Shown here: positions 1-5,437 of the stretch, piece after piece | Position numbering within the stretch: position 1 is the stretch's first letter | Layout of the letters: each line of letters starts with the position of its first letter | Source of the DNA: an uncultured Clostridia bacterium | GTDB lineage: Bacteria > Bacillota > Clostridia > TANB77 > CAG-508 | DNA: 7,966 bases | Assembly (NCBI GenBank): GCA_934122125.1 | Contig: CAKOVW010000046.1 | Coordinates: 1 to 7,966, forward strand | Reading direction: 5' to 3' | Notes under the pieces: generated by a model | The model's input: the letters and a program-made list of their open reading frames with translations, nothing else | Told to the model about the DNA's origin: nothing | Database searches by the model: none | Position numbers and translations under genes: made by a program

Positions 1-561
1 TGCTAGATGTTGGTTTGAAATTAATATTGTTTCTATCCTTTTTGGTTCATCGTTTTCATATTCTACTGTTACTTGTGTTTTTCCATCTGGTCTTAAATAT
101 GGTATTATTTTTTCTTTTCTTACTTTGGTTAGTTGCTTAGCCAACTTATGTGCCATGTCAATTGCAAATGGCATATAGTTTTCTGTTTCATTGCAAGCAT
201 AGCCAAACATTATTCCTTGATCTCCTGCTCCTCCAATGTTTACTCCCATTGCAATATCACCACTTTGTGTTGTAATATTAGTTTCTATTTTGCAAGTACG
301 ATAGTCAATATCTGTTTGTTCATTGTCATAGCCTATTTGTTTTATGGTTTCTCTTGCAATTTTTTCTGCGTCAATTTTTGCATTTGTGGTAATTTGACCT
401 GCTATTGTAATTAAATTTCTTGATGCAAAGGTTTCAATTGCCACTCTTGAGTTTTCGTCTTGTTCAAGACATGCATCCAAAATACTGTCTGATATTAAAT
501 CACATAGTTTATCTGGATGTCCTTCTGTTACACTTTCTGAAGTGAATAAATAATTTTTCAT
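1..561 (-). CDS. metK: S-adenosylmethionine synthetase, N-terminal 187 residues (runs off left edge)
   Basis: MetK makes S-adenosylmethionine from methionine and ATP in the cytoplasm. I translated the minus strand from the ATG at 559-561 to the window edge and found it open for 187 codons, roughly half of a usual protein of about 390 residues. The start reads MKNYLFTSESVTEGHPDK, with the nucleotide-binding GHPDK motif at residues 14-18. The signature GAGDQGIMFGYACNET lies at 111-126, followed by RPDGKTQVTVEY at 157-168. These are unmistakable MetK signatures. A GAAAGGAA ribosome binding site lies about 10 bases upstream (572-579); the ATG at 569-571 is out of frame. The segment between the DIAMGV motif (102-107) and GAGDQG is only three residues long, where E. 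coli and Bacillus enzymes have a longer loop. The C-terminal part is outside the window. Confidence 0.97.
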   Translation of the reverse strand, partial: MKNYLFTSESVTEGHPDKLCDLISDSILDACLEQDENSRVAIETFASRNLITIAGQITTNAKIDAEKIARETIKQIGYDNEQTDIDYRTCKIETNITTQSGDIAMGVNIGGAGDQGIMFGYACNETENYMPFAIDMAHKLAKQLTKVRKEKIIPYLRPDGKTQVTVEYENDEPKRIETILISNQHLA

Positions 562-600
562 ATTTTTTCATTCCTTTCTAATAATATTTGTGGCAAATTT

Positions 601-629
601 ATTATACCATTTTACTTTTTAATTGTAAT
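601..629 (-). promoter_or_regulatory. Probable vegetative (SigA-type) promoter of metK
   Basis: On the minus strand a perfect -10 box TATAAT (601-606) is preceded by TGG, giving the extended -10 form TGnTATAAT. ATTACA at 624-629, 17 bases upstream, matches the -35 consensus at 4 of 6 positions. Transcription would begin near 594, leaving a leader of only about 33 bases. That leaves no room for a SAM riboswitch, which often precedes metK in Firmicutes. Confidence 0.7.
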
Positions 630-656
630 CATATTTTTTAGTTTTTTTCATAAATT
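629..656 (+). promoter_or_regulatory. Candidate SigE-type (mother-cell sporulation) promoter for the M23 gene
   Basis: TCATATT (629-635) fits the Bacillus SigE -35 pattern kmATATT exactly. CATAAATT (649-656) fits the -10 pattern CATACAhT at 7 of 8 positions, with a 13-base spacer where 14 is typical. Transcription would start near 663, almost on top of the GGTGA ribosome binding site at 663-667, so the leader would be very short. No better vegetative promoter was seen on this strand. Chance matches are common in DNA this rich in A+T, so this stays a candidate. Confidence 0.35.
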
Positions 657-673
657 TATACTGGTGAATTTTA

Positions 674-1774
674 GTGATAATTAAAAGTTTTAAAGTGAAT
701 AAAAGTTTAATTTGGATATTGGCTAGTACGCTGGCATTACTGGTAATTTTAATAACTTGTCATTTTGTACTTAATACTCCCGTTCTACCAGTTAATGGAC
801 AGACTGAAAAATATATTTATAATAAAGATGTAACAAATTCTGAAACTGAAAAGAAAAAAGATTATATTAAGTGGTTTGAGTTTAAGGTGAGTTATGAAGT
901 GTTGGATAAAACTTCAAAGTTAGATATTAATTCTCATCAAAAAAATGAAACTGTAAAATACAACTGGGTTGAGTTAATATCTTACTTAGCTTGTAAATAT
1001 GGAAATAACTTTTCTAAATTCAAACAAGCTGATTTAGACAAACTAGTGTCAGAATTAAAAGCTGGTAAAACTATGGAAGAACTAACAGAAAAAATGAAAC
1101 TTTACAAATACTATTTTGAAGGCTATGACTCTGCATTACATGAGTTTATAGGAGAGTATCAAATTGAAGTAAAAAATACTAGTTCTACAGAGAAAAAGTT
1201 TGAAGAAAAGTATGGTTTAAAGGCTTTTTGCCCTATTGCTAAGAATTATAGTTTTGGGCATTACGATGATTTTGGAGCTTCTAGATCTTATGGTTATAAA
1301 AGAGTTCATTTTGGAAATGACCTTATGGGAAATATTGGCACTCCCATTATTGCTGTAGAATCTGGTACTATTGAAGCTGTTGGTTGGAATCAATATGGTG
1401 GTTGGAGAATTGGTATTCGTAGTTTTGATAAGAAGCGTTATTACTATTATGCTCATTTAAGAAAAAATCACCCCTATGCTGAAAATATAAAAGAGGGGCA
1501 AATTGTTCAGGCTGGTGATGTTATTGGATACCTTGGAATGACTGGCTATAGTGCAAAAGAAAATGTAAATAATATAAATGTTCCTCATTTACATTTTGGT
1601 ATTCAGTTAATATTTGATGAGGTTCAAAAAGAGGGCCCTAATCAGATTTGGTGTGATTTATATAATCTCGTGGACTTTTTGAAAAGAAATCGTAGCGAAG
1701 TTTATAAAAGTAATGAACAAACTAAAGATTATAGTAGAAAAGTTGATTTTATTGATTCTAGTTTACCAGACTAA
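674..1774 (+). CDS. Membrane-anchored M23 (LytM-type) zinc metallopeptidase
   Basis: A 366-residue protein likely to cut, or bind, peptide cross-links of peptidoglycan outside the membrane. Residues 11-33 form one hydrophobic segment after a short basic start, so an N-terminal anchor with the rest outside is expected. Residues about 95-165 form a helical, charged region. The M23 domain fills about 205-335 and has all zinc and catalytic positions: H212 and D216 in HFGND, H261 in YYAHLRKN, and H305 and H307 in PHLHFG. It should therefore be active, unlike degenerate LytM domains such as Bacillus SpoIIQ. The start is a GTG at 674-676 with GGTGA six bases upstream; no nearer ATG fits. It is transcribed divergently from metK and ends at a hairpin. 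I recall similar proteins of unassigned role in many Clostridia. A sporulation role is inferred only from the candidate SigE promoter. Confidence 0.9.
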   Translation: MIIKSFKVNKSLIWILASTLALLVILITCHFVLNTPVLPVNGQTEKYIYNKDVTNSETEKKKDYIKWFEFKVSYEVLDKTSKLDINSHQKNETVKYNWVELISYLACKYGNNFSKFKQADLDKLVSELKAGKTMEELTEKMKLYKYYFEGYDSALHEFIGEYQIEVKNTSSTEKKFEEKYGLKAFCPIAKNYSFGHYDDFGASRSYGYKRVHFGNDLMGNIGTPIIAVESGTIEAVGWNQYGGWRIGIRSFDKKRYYYYAHLRKNHPYAENIKEGQIVQAGDVIGYLGMTGYSAKENVNNINVPHLHFGIQLIFDEVQKEGPNQIWCDLYNLVDFLKRNRSEVYKSNEQTKDYSRKVDFIDSSLPD

Positions 1775-1775
1775 T

Positions 1776-1803
1776 TAAGCAGTAGCCTTATGGCTACTGC
1801 TTA
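1776..1803. terminator. Hairpin between convergent genes, probable two-way terminator
   Basis: A perfect 12-bp inverted repeat (1776-1787 and 1792-1803; arms TAAGCAGTAGCC and GGCTACTGCTTA) surrounds a four-base loop. It sits exactly between the stop of the rightward M23 gene (1774) and the stop of the leftward ytfJ gene (1808). The T-run after the stem is poor on both strands (TTATAGTCT on plus, AATTAGTCT on minus), so termination may be incomplete. Confidence 0.7.
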
Positions 1804-1807
1804 TAGT

Positions 1808-2413
1808 CTACTCTAATCCATCTGGTTCTTCTGTTTCATCATATTCGTACTCATAGTCTATTGGTTCTGTTTTAGTAATTCTTGTATGTTTTGGTTTTGC
1901 TTTGGCTTGTACTGTTGTTGTTGGTTCTTCATCTTTTTCTAATATTTCCTTTACCTGTTTTTTTATTTTTTCTTGATTTTTCATTTCTTCTTTTTTGTTT
2001 TGCATACTTTTATTTAACATGCAATTTGCCTTTTCCATTAAATCTGGTACATAGTCTAGTAGTCTATCAATTGCTGAACAATGTTCTACTGGTAATAATT
2101 TAACATTATTTTGTTGAACTACTAAAAAGGCAACTGGTGAAATAGAAACTCCTGCTCCACTGCCTCCTCCAAAAGGTAATCTATATTGTATTTCCTCTTC
2201 TTTTTCCCTTTTGGTATATTCATCAATAGTTTCTCCTTTGAACTCACTTCCTCCTGCTGCAAATCCAAACCCCACTTTTGAAATTGGAATTATTATTATA
2301 TTATTACTAGTTTCAATAGGTTCTCCTATAATGGTATTTACATCTACCATATCTCTAATACTATTCATTGCTGTAAGCATAAGATTTTCTATTGGATGTT
2401 GTTGATTGTTCAT
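1808..2413 (-). CDS. ytfJ: Sporulation protein YtfJ (GerW family)
   Basis: A 201-residue homologue of Bacillus YtfJ/GerW, a forespore-expressed protein needed for normal spore germination. Family hallmarks are HPIENLMLTAM at residues 6-16, VDVNTIIGEPIET at 23-35, SKVGFGFAAGGSEF at 45-58 and the glycine-rich PFGGGSGAGVSISPVAFLVV at 80-99. The Bacillus protein has about 150 residues. Most of the extra length is a tail from about 130 onward: first a Lys/Glu-rich, coiled-coil-like stretch (135-163), then a Tyr/Glu/Asp-rich acidic end (183-201). The ATG at 2411-2413 aligns with the family N-terminus and has AAGGAAGG (2421-2428) seven bases upstream. The start lies 53 bp inside the preceding DUF2953-like gene. 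A forespore-type promoter is visible at 2456-2485. The gene is last in the recA operon and ends at the 1776-1803 hairpin. Confidence 0.95.
   Translation of the reverse strand: MNNQQHPIENLMLTAMNSIRDMVDVNTIIGEPIETSNNIIIIPISKVGFGFAAGGSEFKGETIDEYTKREKEEEIQYRLPFGGGSGAGVSISPVAFLVVQQNNVKLLPVEHCSAIDRLLDYVPDLMEKANCMLNKSMQNKKEEMKNQEKIKKQVKEILEKDEEPTTTVQAKAKPKHTRITKTEPIDYEYEYDETEEPDGLE
2361..2413 (-). other. Dual-coding overlap: DUF2953-like C-terminus and ytfJ N-terminus
   Basis: These 53 bases are read in two frames. One ends the DUF2953-like protein (EQSTTSNRKSYAYSNE, then TAG at 2361-2363). The other begins YtfJ (MNNQQHPIENLMLTAMN). Both segments contain motifs I recognise as typical of their families: the TSNR..Y.YS.E tail and HPIE.LM.TAM. 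Just upstream, the codons for the basic KKGRKK stretch of the first protein also form the ytfJ ribosome binding site. Confidence 0.85.
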
Positions 2414-2993
2414 TCTTCTTCCTTCCTTTCTTTATAAATACAAATATTATATTGATAATATGTACCATTTTTATTTCAATTATACAATTTAAGTTAATTT
2501 TGTATAAATTTTTGTTATAATAAAGTGGTTTTATATTATAAATATATCTTTCTTTGTTTAAACTTTTTGCTAAATATGGTAAAGCTATAGATATTATTGA
2601 TGCAATAGTCGCTACTAAAAATGAGGTTGTTACTGGGCTTATTACTCCTAGATTTGCATCTAAATTTAAGTATGAAATTTTTGGTTGTAATTTAGGCAAC
2701 TGTTTTATATCTTTTACTTTAAAATCTTTTCTAAACTTTTTAAAATATAGTTTTTCCAATTGCATTTTTGAGTACATTTTCCTAATTTTTTTGTCATTTA
2801 ATTTAAACCATATCCATTTAATTTTGTTACCTAAATATAGTGAAAATATTATTGCATATTCACTTTTATTTTTAGGTTCCATATTTGATACACTCAAATT
2901 CTTTATTTGTATATGTAGTGTTGAGGCTATTATTAAAGTTATAATAGTTATTAGCAATACTAATATTCCAAGCAAAATTAAAACTAATATCAT
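2361..2993 (-). CDS. DUF2953-like membrane protein, sporulation-linked, function unknown
   Basis: A 210-residue protein with a strong N-terminal membrane segment (2-24), a second hydrophobic stretch (118-141) and a third (170-187). Between them is a basic, Lys-rich region (56-95). Features I associate with clostridial DUF2953 proteins are the LDANLGV region at 111-117, the YNIKPLYYNKNLYKINLNCI segment at 152-171, KMVHIINIIFV at 175-185 and the terminal TSNRKSYAYSNE. The ATG at 2991-2993 has a near-perfect AAAGGAGGT ribosome binding site six bases upstream, confirming the start. The gene lies 52 bp after scpA and overlaps ytfJ by 53 bp, an arrangement with ytfJ that I recall from other Clostridia. 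The family name rests on remembered sequence similarity rather than a search. No enzymatic motif is visible. Confidence 0.8.
   Translation of the reverse strand: MILVLILLGILVLLITIITLIIASTLHIQIKNLSVSNMEPKNKSEYAIIFSLYLGNKIKWIWFKLNDKKIRKMYSKMQLEKLYFKKFRKDFKVKDIKQLPKLQPKISYLNLDANLGVISPVTTSFLVATIASIISIALPYLAKSLNKERYIYNIKPLYYNKNLYKINLNCIIEIKMVHIINIIFVFIKKGRKKNEQSTTSNRKSYAYSNE
2456..2485 (-). promoter_or_regulatory. Candidate forespore (SigG/SigF-type) promoter of ytfJ
   Basis: On the minus strand GTATA (2481-2485) and CATATTA (2456-2462) are separated by 18 bases. Both boxes and the spacing fit the Bacillus SigG pattern gHATr-N18-CATwhTA without mismatch. Transcription would begin near 2449, about 36 bases before the ytfJ ATG. 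It lies within the DUF2953-like coding region. Bacillus ytfJ is known to be forespore-expressed, which agrees. The A+T-rich background lowers certainty. Confidence 0.55.
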
Positions 2994-3045
2994 GATAACC
3001 TCCTTTTGAAGTTATTTGATATTAGTTTTTCCATTTTTTGTATTT

Positions 3046-3801
3046 TTAAACAATTTTTTTAGCCTTTTCTACAGTAATATCCCCAAATAGTTCTTCTTGG
3101 TTTGTAATTACTTTGCTTCTTCTTGATAGTTCTAAAAGGCCTGCAAACGCTGTCATAAGCTCTTTTCTGTTACACTTTTTTATAGGAAATAGTCTGTTAA
3201 AAACAAACTTTTTATTGCGGATAAGTTCTTTAAACATTACTTTTAATTTGCTTTCAACAGTATATGTATCAGTAATTGCAATCTTTTCAATATTCTTAGC
3301 ATTTTGATTTAGTTTTTGTGCATTTTTTTCTATTATATTTTTATACATTTCAGAAATCATTTCTTTAGTATATATTGCATCTAATTTTTGCTTTGGCAAT
3401 TCTATTGCCTCTGGCTTTTTAAATATTTTTTTAGAATTATTTTCTGCACATTCTTTTAATGTTTTAGTAATTTCTTTATATTTTTTATACTCTATAATTC
3501 TTCTTAGAAGTTCCTCTTCTGTCAATTCTTTTTCATCTTCAACATCATTTGGTAAAAGTGTTTTTGATTTTAAATATAATAAGGTAGATGCCATTATTAA
3601 AAATTCACTTGCTATTTCTAAGTTAAGTTCTTCCATAGCATTTAAATATGCTATATATTGGTCTGCAATTTCACTAATCTTTATATCGCAAATATCCATT
3701 TTGTTTTTATCAATTAAGTGGCATAACAAATCTAGTGGTCCTTCAAAATTTTCCACCTTTACTTTATATTTATTTGTTTCCAATGTTAGTACGTTTTGCA
3801 T
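3046..3801 (-). CDS. scpA: Segregation and condensation protein A (kleisin of SMC complex)
   Basis: ScpA is the kleisin that bridges the two heads of the SMC dimer and, with ScpB, compacts and segregates the chromosome. At 251 residues the length is normal. The N-terminal domain has FEGPLDLLCHLI (19-30) and EFLIMASTLLYLKSKTLLP (66-84), both diagnostic. A charged helical middle (88-170) follows. A C-terminal winged helix (about 184-249) carries FAGLLELSRRSKV and ends near QEELFGDI. The ATG at 3799-3801 has AAGGGG upstream, overlapping the end of recX ten bases away, so the two are probably translationally coupled. The usual partner gene scpB is not next to it: only 52 bp separate scpA from the DUF2953-like gene. 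Confidence 0.96.
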   Translation of the reverse strand: MQNVLTLETNKYKVKVENFEGPLDLLCHLIDKNKMDICDIKISEIADQYIAYLNAMEELNLEIASEFLIMASTLLYLKSKTLLPNDVEDEKELTEEELLRRIIEYKKYKEITKTLKECAENNSKKIFKKPEAIELPKQKLDAIYTKEMISEMYKNIIEKNAQKLNQNAKNIEKIAITDTYTVESKLKVMFKELIRNKKFVFNRLFPIKKCNRKELMTAFAGLLELSRRSKVITNQEELFGDITVEKAKKIV

Positions 3802-3811
3802 ATATTTCCCC

Positions 3812-4273
3812 TTATTCTAATGTTTCAAATGCTTCTCTAATATTTTCTGAAGAGTAACCTTTTCTGTATAAAAATTGCTCAATTTCCTCTTTTTCCATTT
3901 GAGTTTGCTTTTTTATTATAATTTTTCTAGCACAATTTATTTCATATTCTAATATTTCGTCTTCGTGCTTTTCAAAGTATGTGTCTATTATATCACTACT
4001 AAGCCCTTTTGCATATAGTTTATTTCTCATTTCTTTTATAGACAATGTATTTATAGCCATAAACTCATTAACTGCTCTTTCTATGTAGTTTTCGTCATTT
4101 ATATATCCAATTTCTTTTAAATGTTCAATAACGTCCTCTAATAAGTTTTGGTCAACAGAAGAAGAGAACTTCTGAATTACTTCTCTTTCAGTTCTCTTCT
4201 TATACATTATATACTTTAATACTTTGGTTTTTAGTTTATCAAATTCTTCTATATTATCGTACAATGTTTTCAC
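3812..4273 (-). CDS. recX: Regulatory protein RecX
   Basis: RecX binds the RecA filament and modulates its growth and strand-exchange activity. The protein has 153 residues, short to normal for the family. It shows the three-helix repeats of RecX: KVLKYIMYKKRTEREV (17-32), EIGYINDENYIERAV (54-68) with LSIKEMRNKLYAKGLS (77-92), and the C-terminal FLYRKGYSSENIREAF (134-149). It starts three bases after the recA stop, the classic recA-recX coupling. The listed start is a GTG at 4271-4273. An in-frame TTG three codons later (4262-4264) is better placed behind AGGTGA, so the true N-terminus may be three residues shorter. It is followed ten bases later by scpA. Confidence 0.93.
   Translation of the reverse strand: MKTLYDNIEEFDKLKTKVLKYIMYKKRTEREVIQKFSSSVDQNLLEDVIEHLKEIGYINDENYIERAVNEFMAINTLSIKEMRNKLYAKGLSSDIIDTYFEKHEDEILEYEINCARKIIIKKQTQMEKEEIEQFLYRKGYSSENIREAFETLE
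4159..4201. repeat. Perfect 12-bp inverted repeat inside recX
   Basis: AAGAAGAGAACT (4159-4170) is repeated inverted as AGTTCTCTTCTT (4190-4201) around a 19-base loop. It lies within the recX codons for roughly residues 25-39. In mRNA it could form a stable stem for such A+T-rich sequence. No T-run follows on the coding strand, so it is not an ordinary terminator. It may be chance in a Lys/Glu/Arg/Ser-coding stretch. Confidence 0.5.
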
Positions 4274-4275
4274 CT
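4270..4275 (-). promoter_or_regulatory. Ribosome binding site that bears on the recX start
   Basis: AGGTGA (minus strand) covers the nominal GTG start itself and stands five bases before an in-frame TTG at 4262-4264. The GTG has only a weak GAAGAA stretch upstream. The spacing favours TTG as the initiator. Confidence 0.45.
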
Positions 4276-4276
4276 A

Positions 4277-5344
4277 TTATTCTTCATCATCTGATGGTTC
4301 AGTGTCTTGCTCAGGATCATTTTCTTCTTCTCCTAAACTTTTTTCAAATGCTTTTTCATAATTTGCTCTAATTTTTCCCTCTATTTCTTCAGCTACTTTT
4401 GGGTTTTTAGCTAGATAGTCTTTAACATTTTCTCTACCTTGTCCAATTCTTTCACCGTTGTAGCTAAACCATGAACCACTTTTTTCTACTATATCTAAGT
4501 TAACAGCAGCGTCTAATATGTTTCCTTCTTTAGAAATACCTTTTCCATAGATTATATCAAATTCAGCCTCTCTAAATGGTGGAGCTACTTTATTTTTAAC
4601 TACTTTTACTCTTGTACGGTTACCAATAACTTCTCCATCTTGTTTTAAGCTTTCTACTCTTCTAATGTCTAATCTAACTGAAGAATAGAATTTTAGTGCT
4701 CTACCACCAGGTGTTGTTTCTGGGTTTCCAAACATAACACCAACTTTTTCTCTTAATTGGTTTATAAATACTATTACACATTTAGATTTATTAATTACAC
4801 CAGCTAGTTTTCTTAATGCTTGCGACATTAGTCTTGCTTGAAGTCCAACGTGTGCATCTCCCATATCTCCATCGATTTCTGCTTTTGGTACTAATGCTGC
4901 AACTGAATCCACAACTATAATGTCAAGTGCTCCGCTTCTAACTAAGGCTTCTGCTATTTCTAATGCTTGCTCACCTGTGTCTGGTTGAGAAACTATAAGT
5001 TCATCTATATTAACTCCTAAATGTTTTGCATAAACTGGGTCTAAAGCATGTTCTGCGTCAATAAATGCTGCTTCTCCACCCATTTTTTGTGCTTCTGCAA
5101 TTAGGTGTAATGCTAAAGTAGTTTTACCAGATGACTCTGGTCCGAATACTTCTATAATTCTACCTCTTGGAATACCACCAATTCCTAAGGCTATATCTAA
5201 ACTTAAAGCTCCTGTTGGTATAGCTTCTACATTCATTGCTGTATAATCTCCTAATTTCATAACAGAACCTTTACCAAATTGTTTTTCAATTTGTCCTAGT
5301 GCTGCTTCTAATGCTTTCATTTTTTCTGAATTATCTTTGCTCAT
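4277..5344 (-). CDS. recA: Recombinase RecA
   Basis: RecA is the ATP-dependent strand-exchange protein of homologous recombination, and it triggers LexA self-cleavage in the SOS response. The length of 355 residues is normal. The core begins at KALEAALGQIEKQFGKGSVM (10-29). Walker A is GPESSGKT (68-75), the catalytic glutamate is E98 in DAEHALDP, and Walker B is DIIVVD (141-146). The FINQLREKVGVMFGNPETTPGG segment (193-214) spans loop L2. The C-terminal tail (338-355) is strongly acidic, as usual. The ATG at 5342-5344 has AGGAGG eight bases upstream. A consensus promoter lies at 5386-5413, and recX follows after three bases. No intein or other insertion is present. In many Clostridia rny and ymdB follow recA; here ymdB lies upstream instead. 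Confidence 0.99.
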   Translation of the reverse strand: MSKDNSEKMKALEAALGQIEKQFGKGSVMKLGDYTAMNVEAIPTGALSLDIALGIGGIPRGRIIEVFGPESSGKTTLALHLIAEAQKMGGEAAFIDAEHALDPVYAKHLGVNIDELIVSQPDTGEQALEIAEALVRSGALDIIVVDSVAALVPKAEIDGDMGDAHVGLQARLMSQALRKLAGVINKSKCVIVFINQLREKVGVMFGNPETTPGGRALKFYSSVRLDIRRVESLKQDGEVIGNRTRVKVVKNKVAPPFREAEFDIIYGKGISKEGNILDAAVNLDIVEKSGSWFSYNGERIGQGRENVKDYLAKNPKVAEEIEGKIRANYEKAFEKSLGEEENDPEQDTEPSDDEE

Positions 5345-5366
5345 TATTTATTCCTCCTAAATATTA

Positions 5367-5380
5367 TAAACGTTTGTTTG
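5367..5380. promoter_or_regulatory. Weak candidate LexA (SOS) operator upstream of recA
   Basis: The inverted repeat AAAC-N4-GTTT (5368-5379) resembles the Gram-positive SOS box core GAAC-N4-GTTC, with the outer base of each half changed. Over 14 bases it matches CGAACATATGTTCG at 9 positions. It sits at about +1 to +12 relative to the predicted start, where a repressor would block transcription. The degeneracy keeps confidence low. Confidence 0.35.
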
Positions 5381-5385
5381 TGTTT

Positions 5386-5413
5386 ATTATATATTATTAT
5401 TTTTATTTGTCAA
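5386..5413 (-). promoter_or_regulatory. SigA promoter of the recA operon
   Basis: On the minus strand a perfect -35 TTGACA (5408-5413) and a perfect -10 TATAAT (5386-5391) are 16 bases apart. The predicted start is near 5379, about 35 bases before the recA ATG. It lies in the 93-bp gap after the substrate-binding protein gene. No terminator hairpin was seen between that gene and this promoter. Confidence 0.85.
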
Positions 5414-5437
5414 GCATTTTTTATAATTTTTTTAATT

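Noticed and set aside
133..414. 93-codon open frame on the plus strand
   Set aside because: It lies antisense to metK codons that carry GHPDK and GAGDQG signatures in the same interval or beside it.
562..673. SAM riboswitch between metK and the M23 gene
   Set aside because: The gap is 112 bases, shared by divergent genes, and the predicted metK leader is about 33 bases. None of the SAM-I helices can be found.
2554..3009. 151-codon open frame on the plus strand
   Set aside because: It lies wholly opposite the DUF2953-like gene, which has a perfect ribosome binding site and family motifs. The translation resembles no known protein and is a strand shadow.
2995..3014. Inverted repeat ATAAC...GTTAT around the ribosome binding site of the DUF2953-like gene
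   Set aside because: Five A/T-rich pairs around an 11-base loop are too weak to hide the site, and such repeats are expected by chance here.
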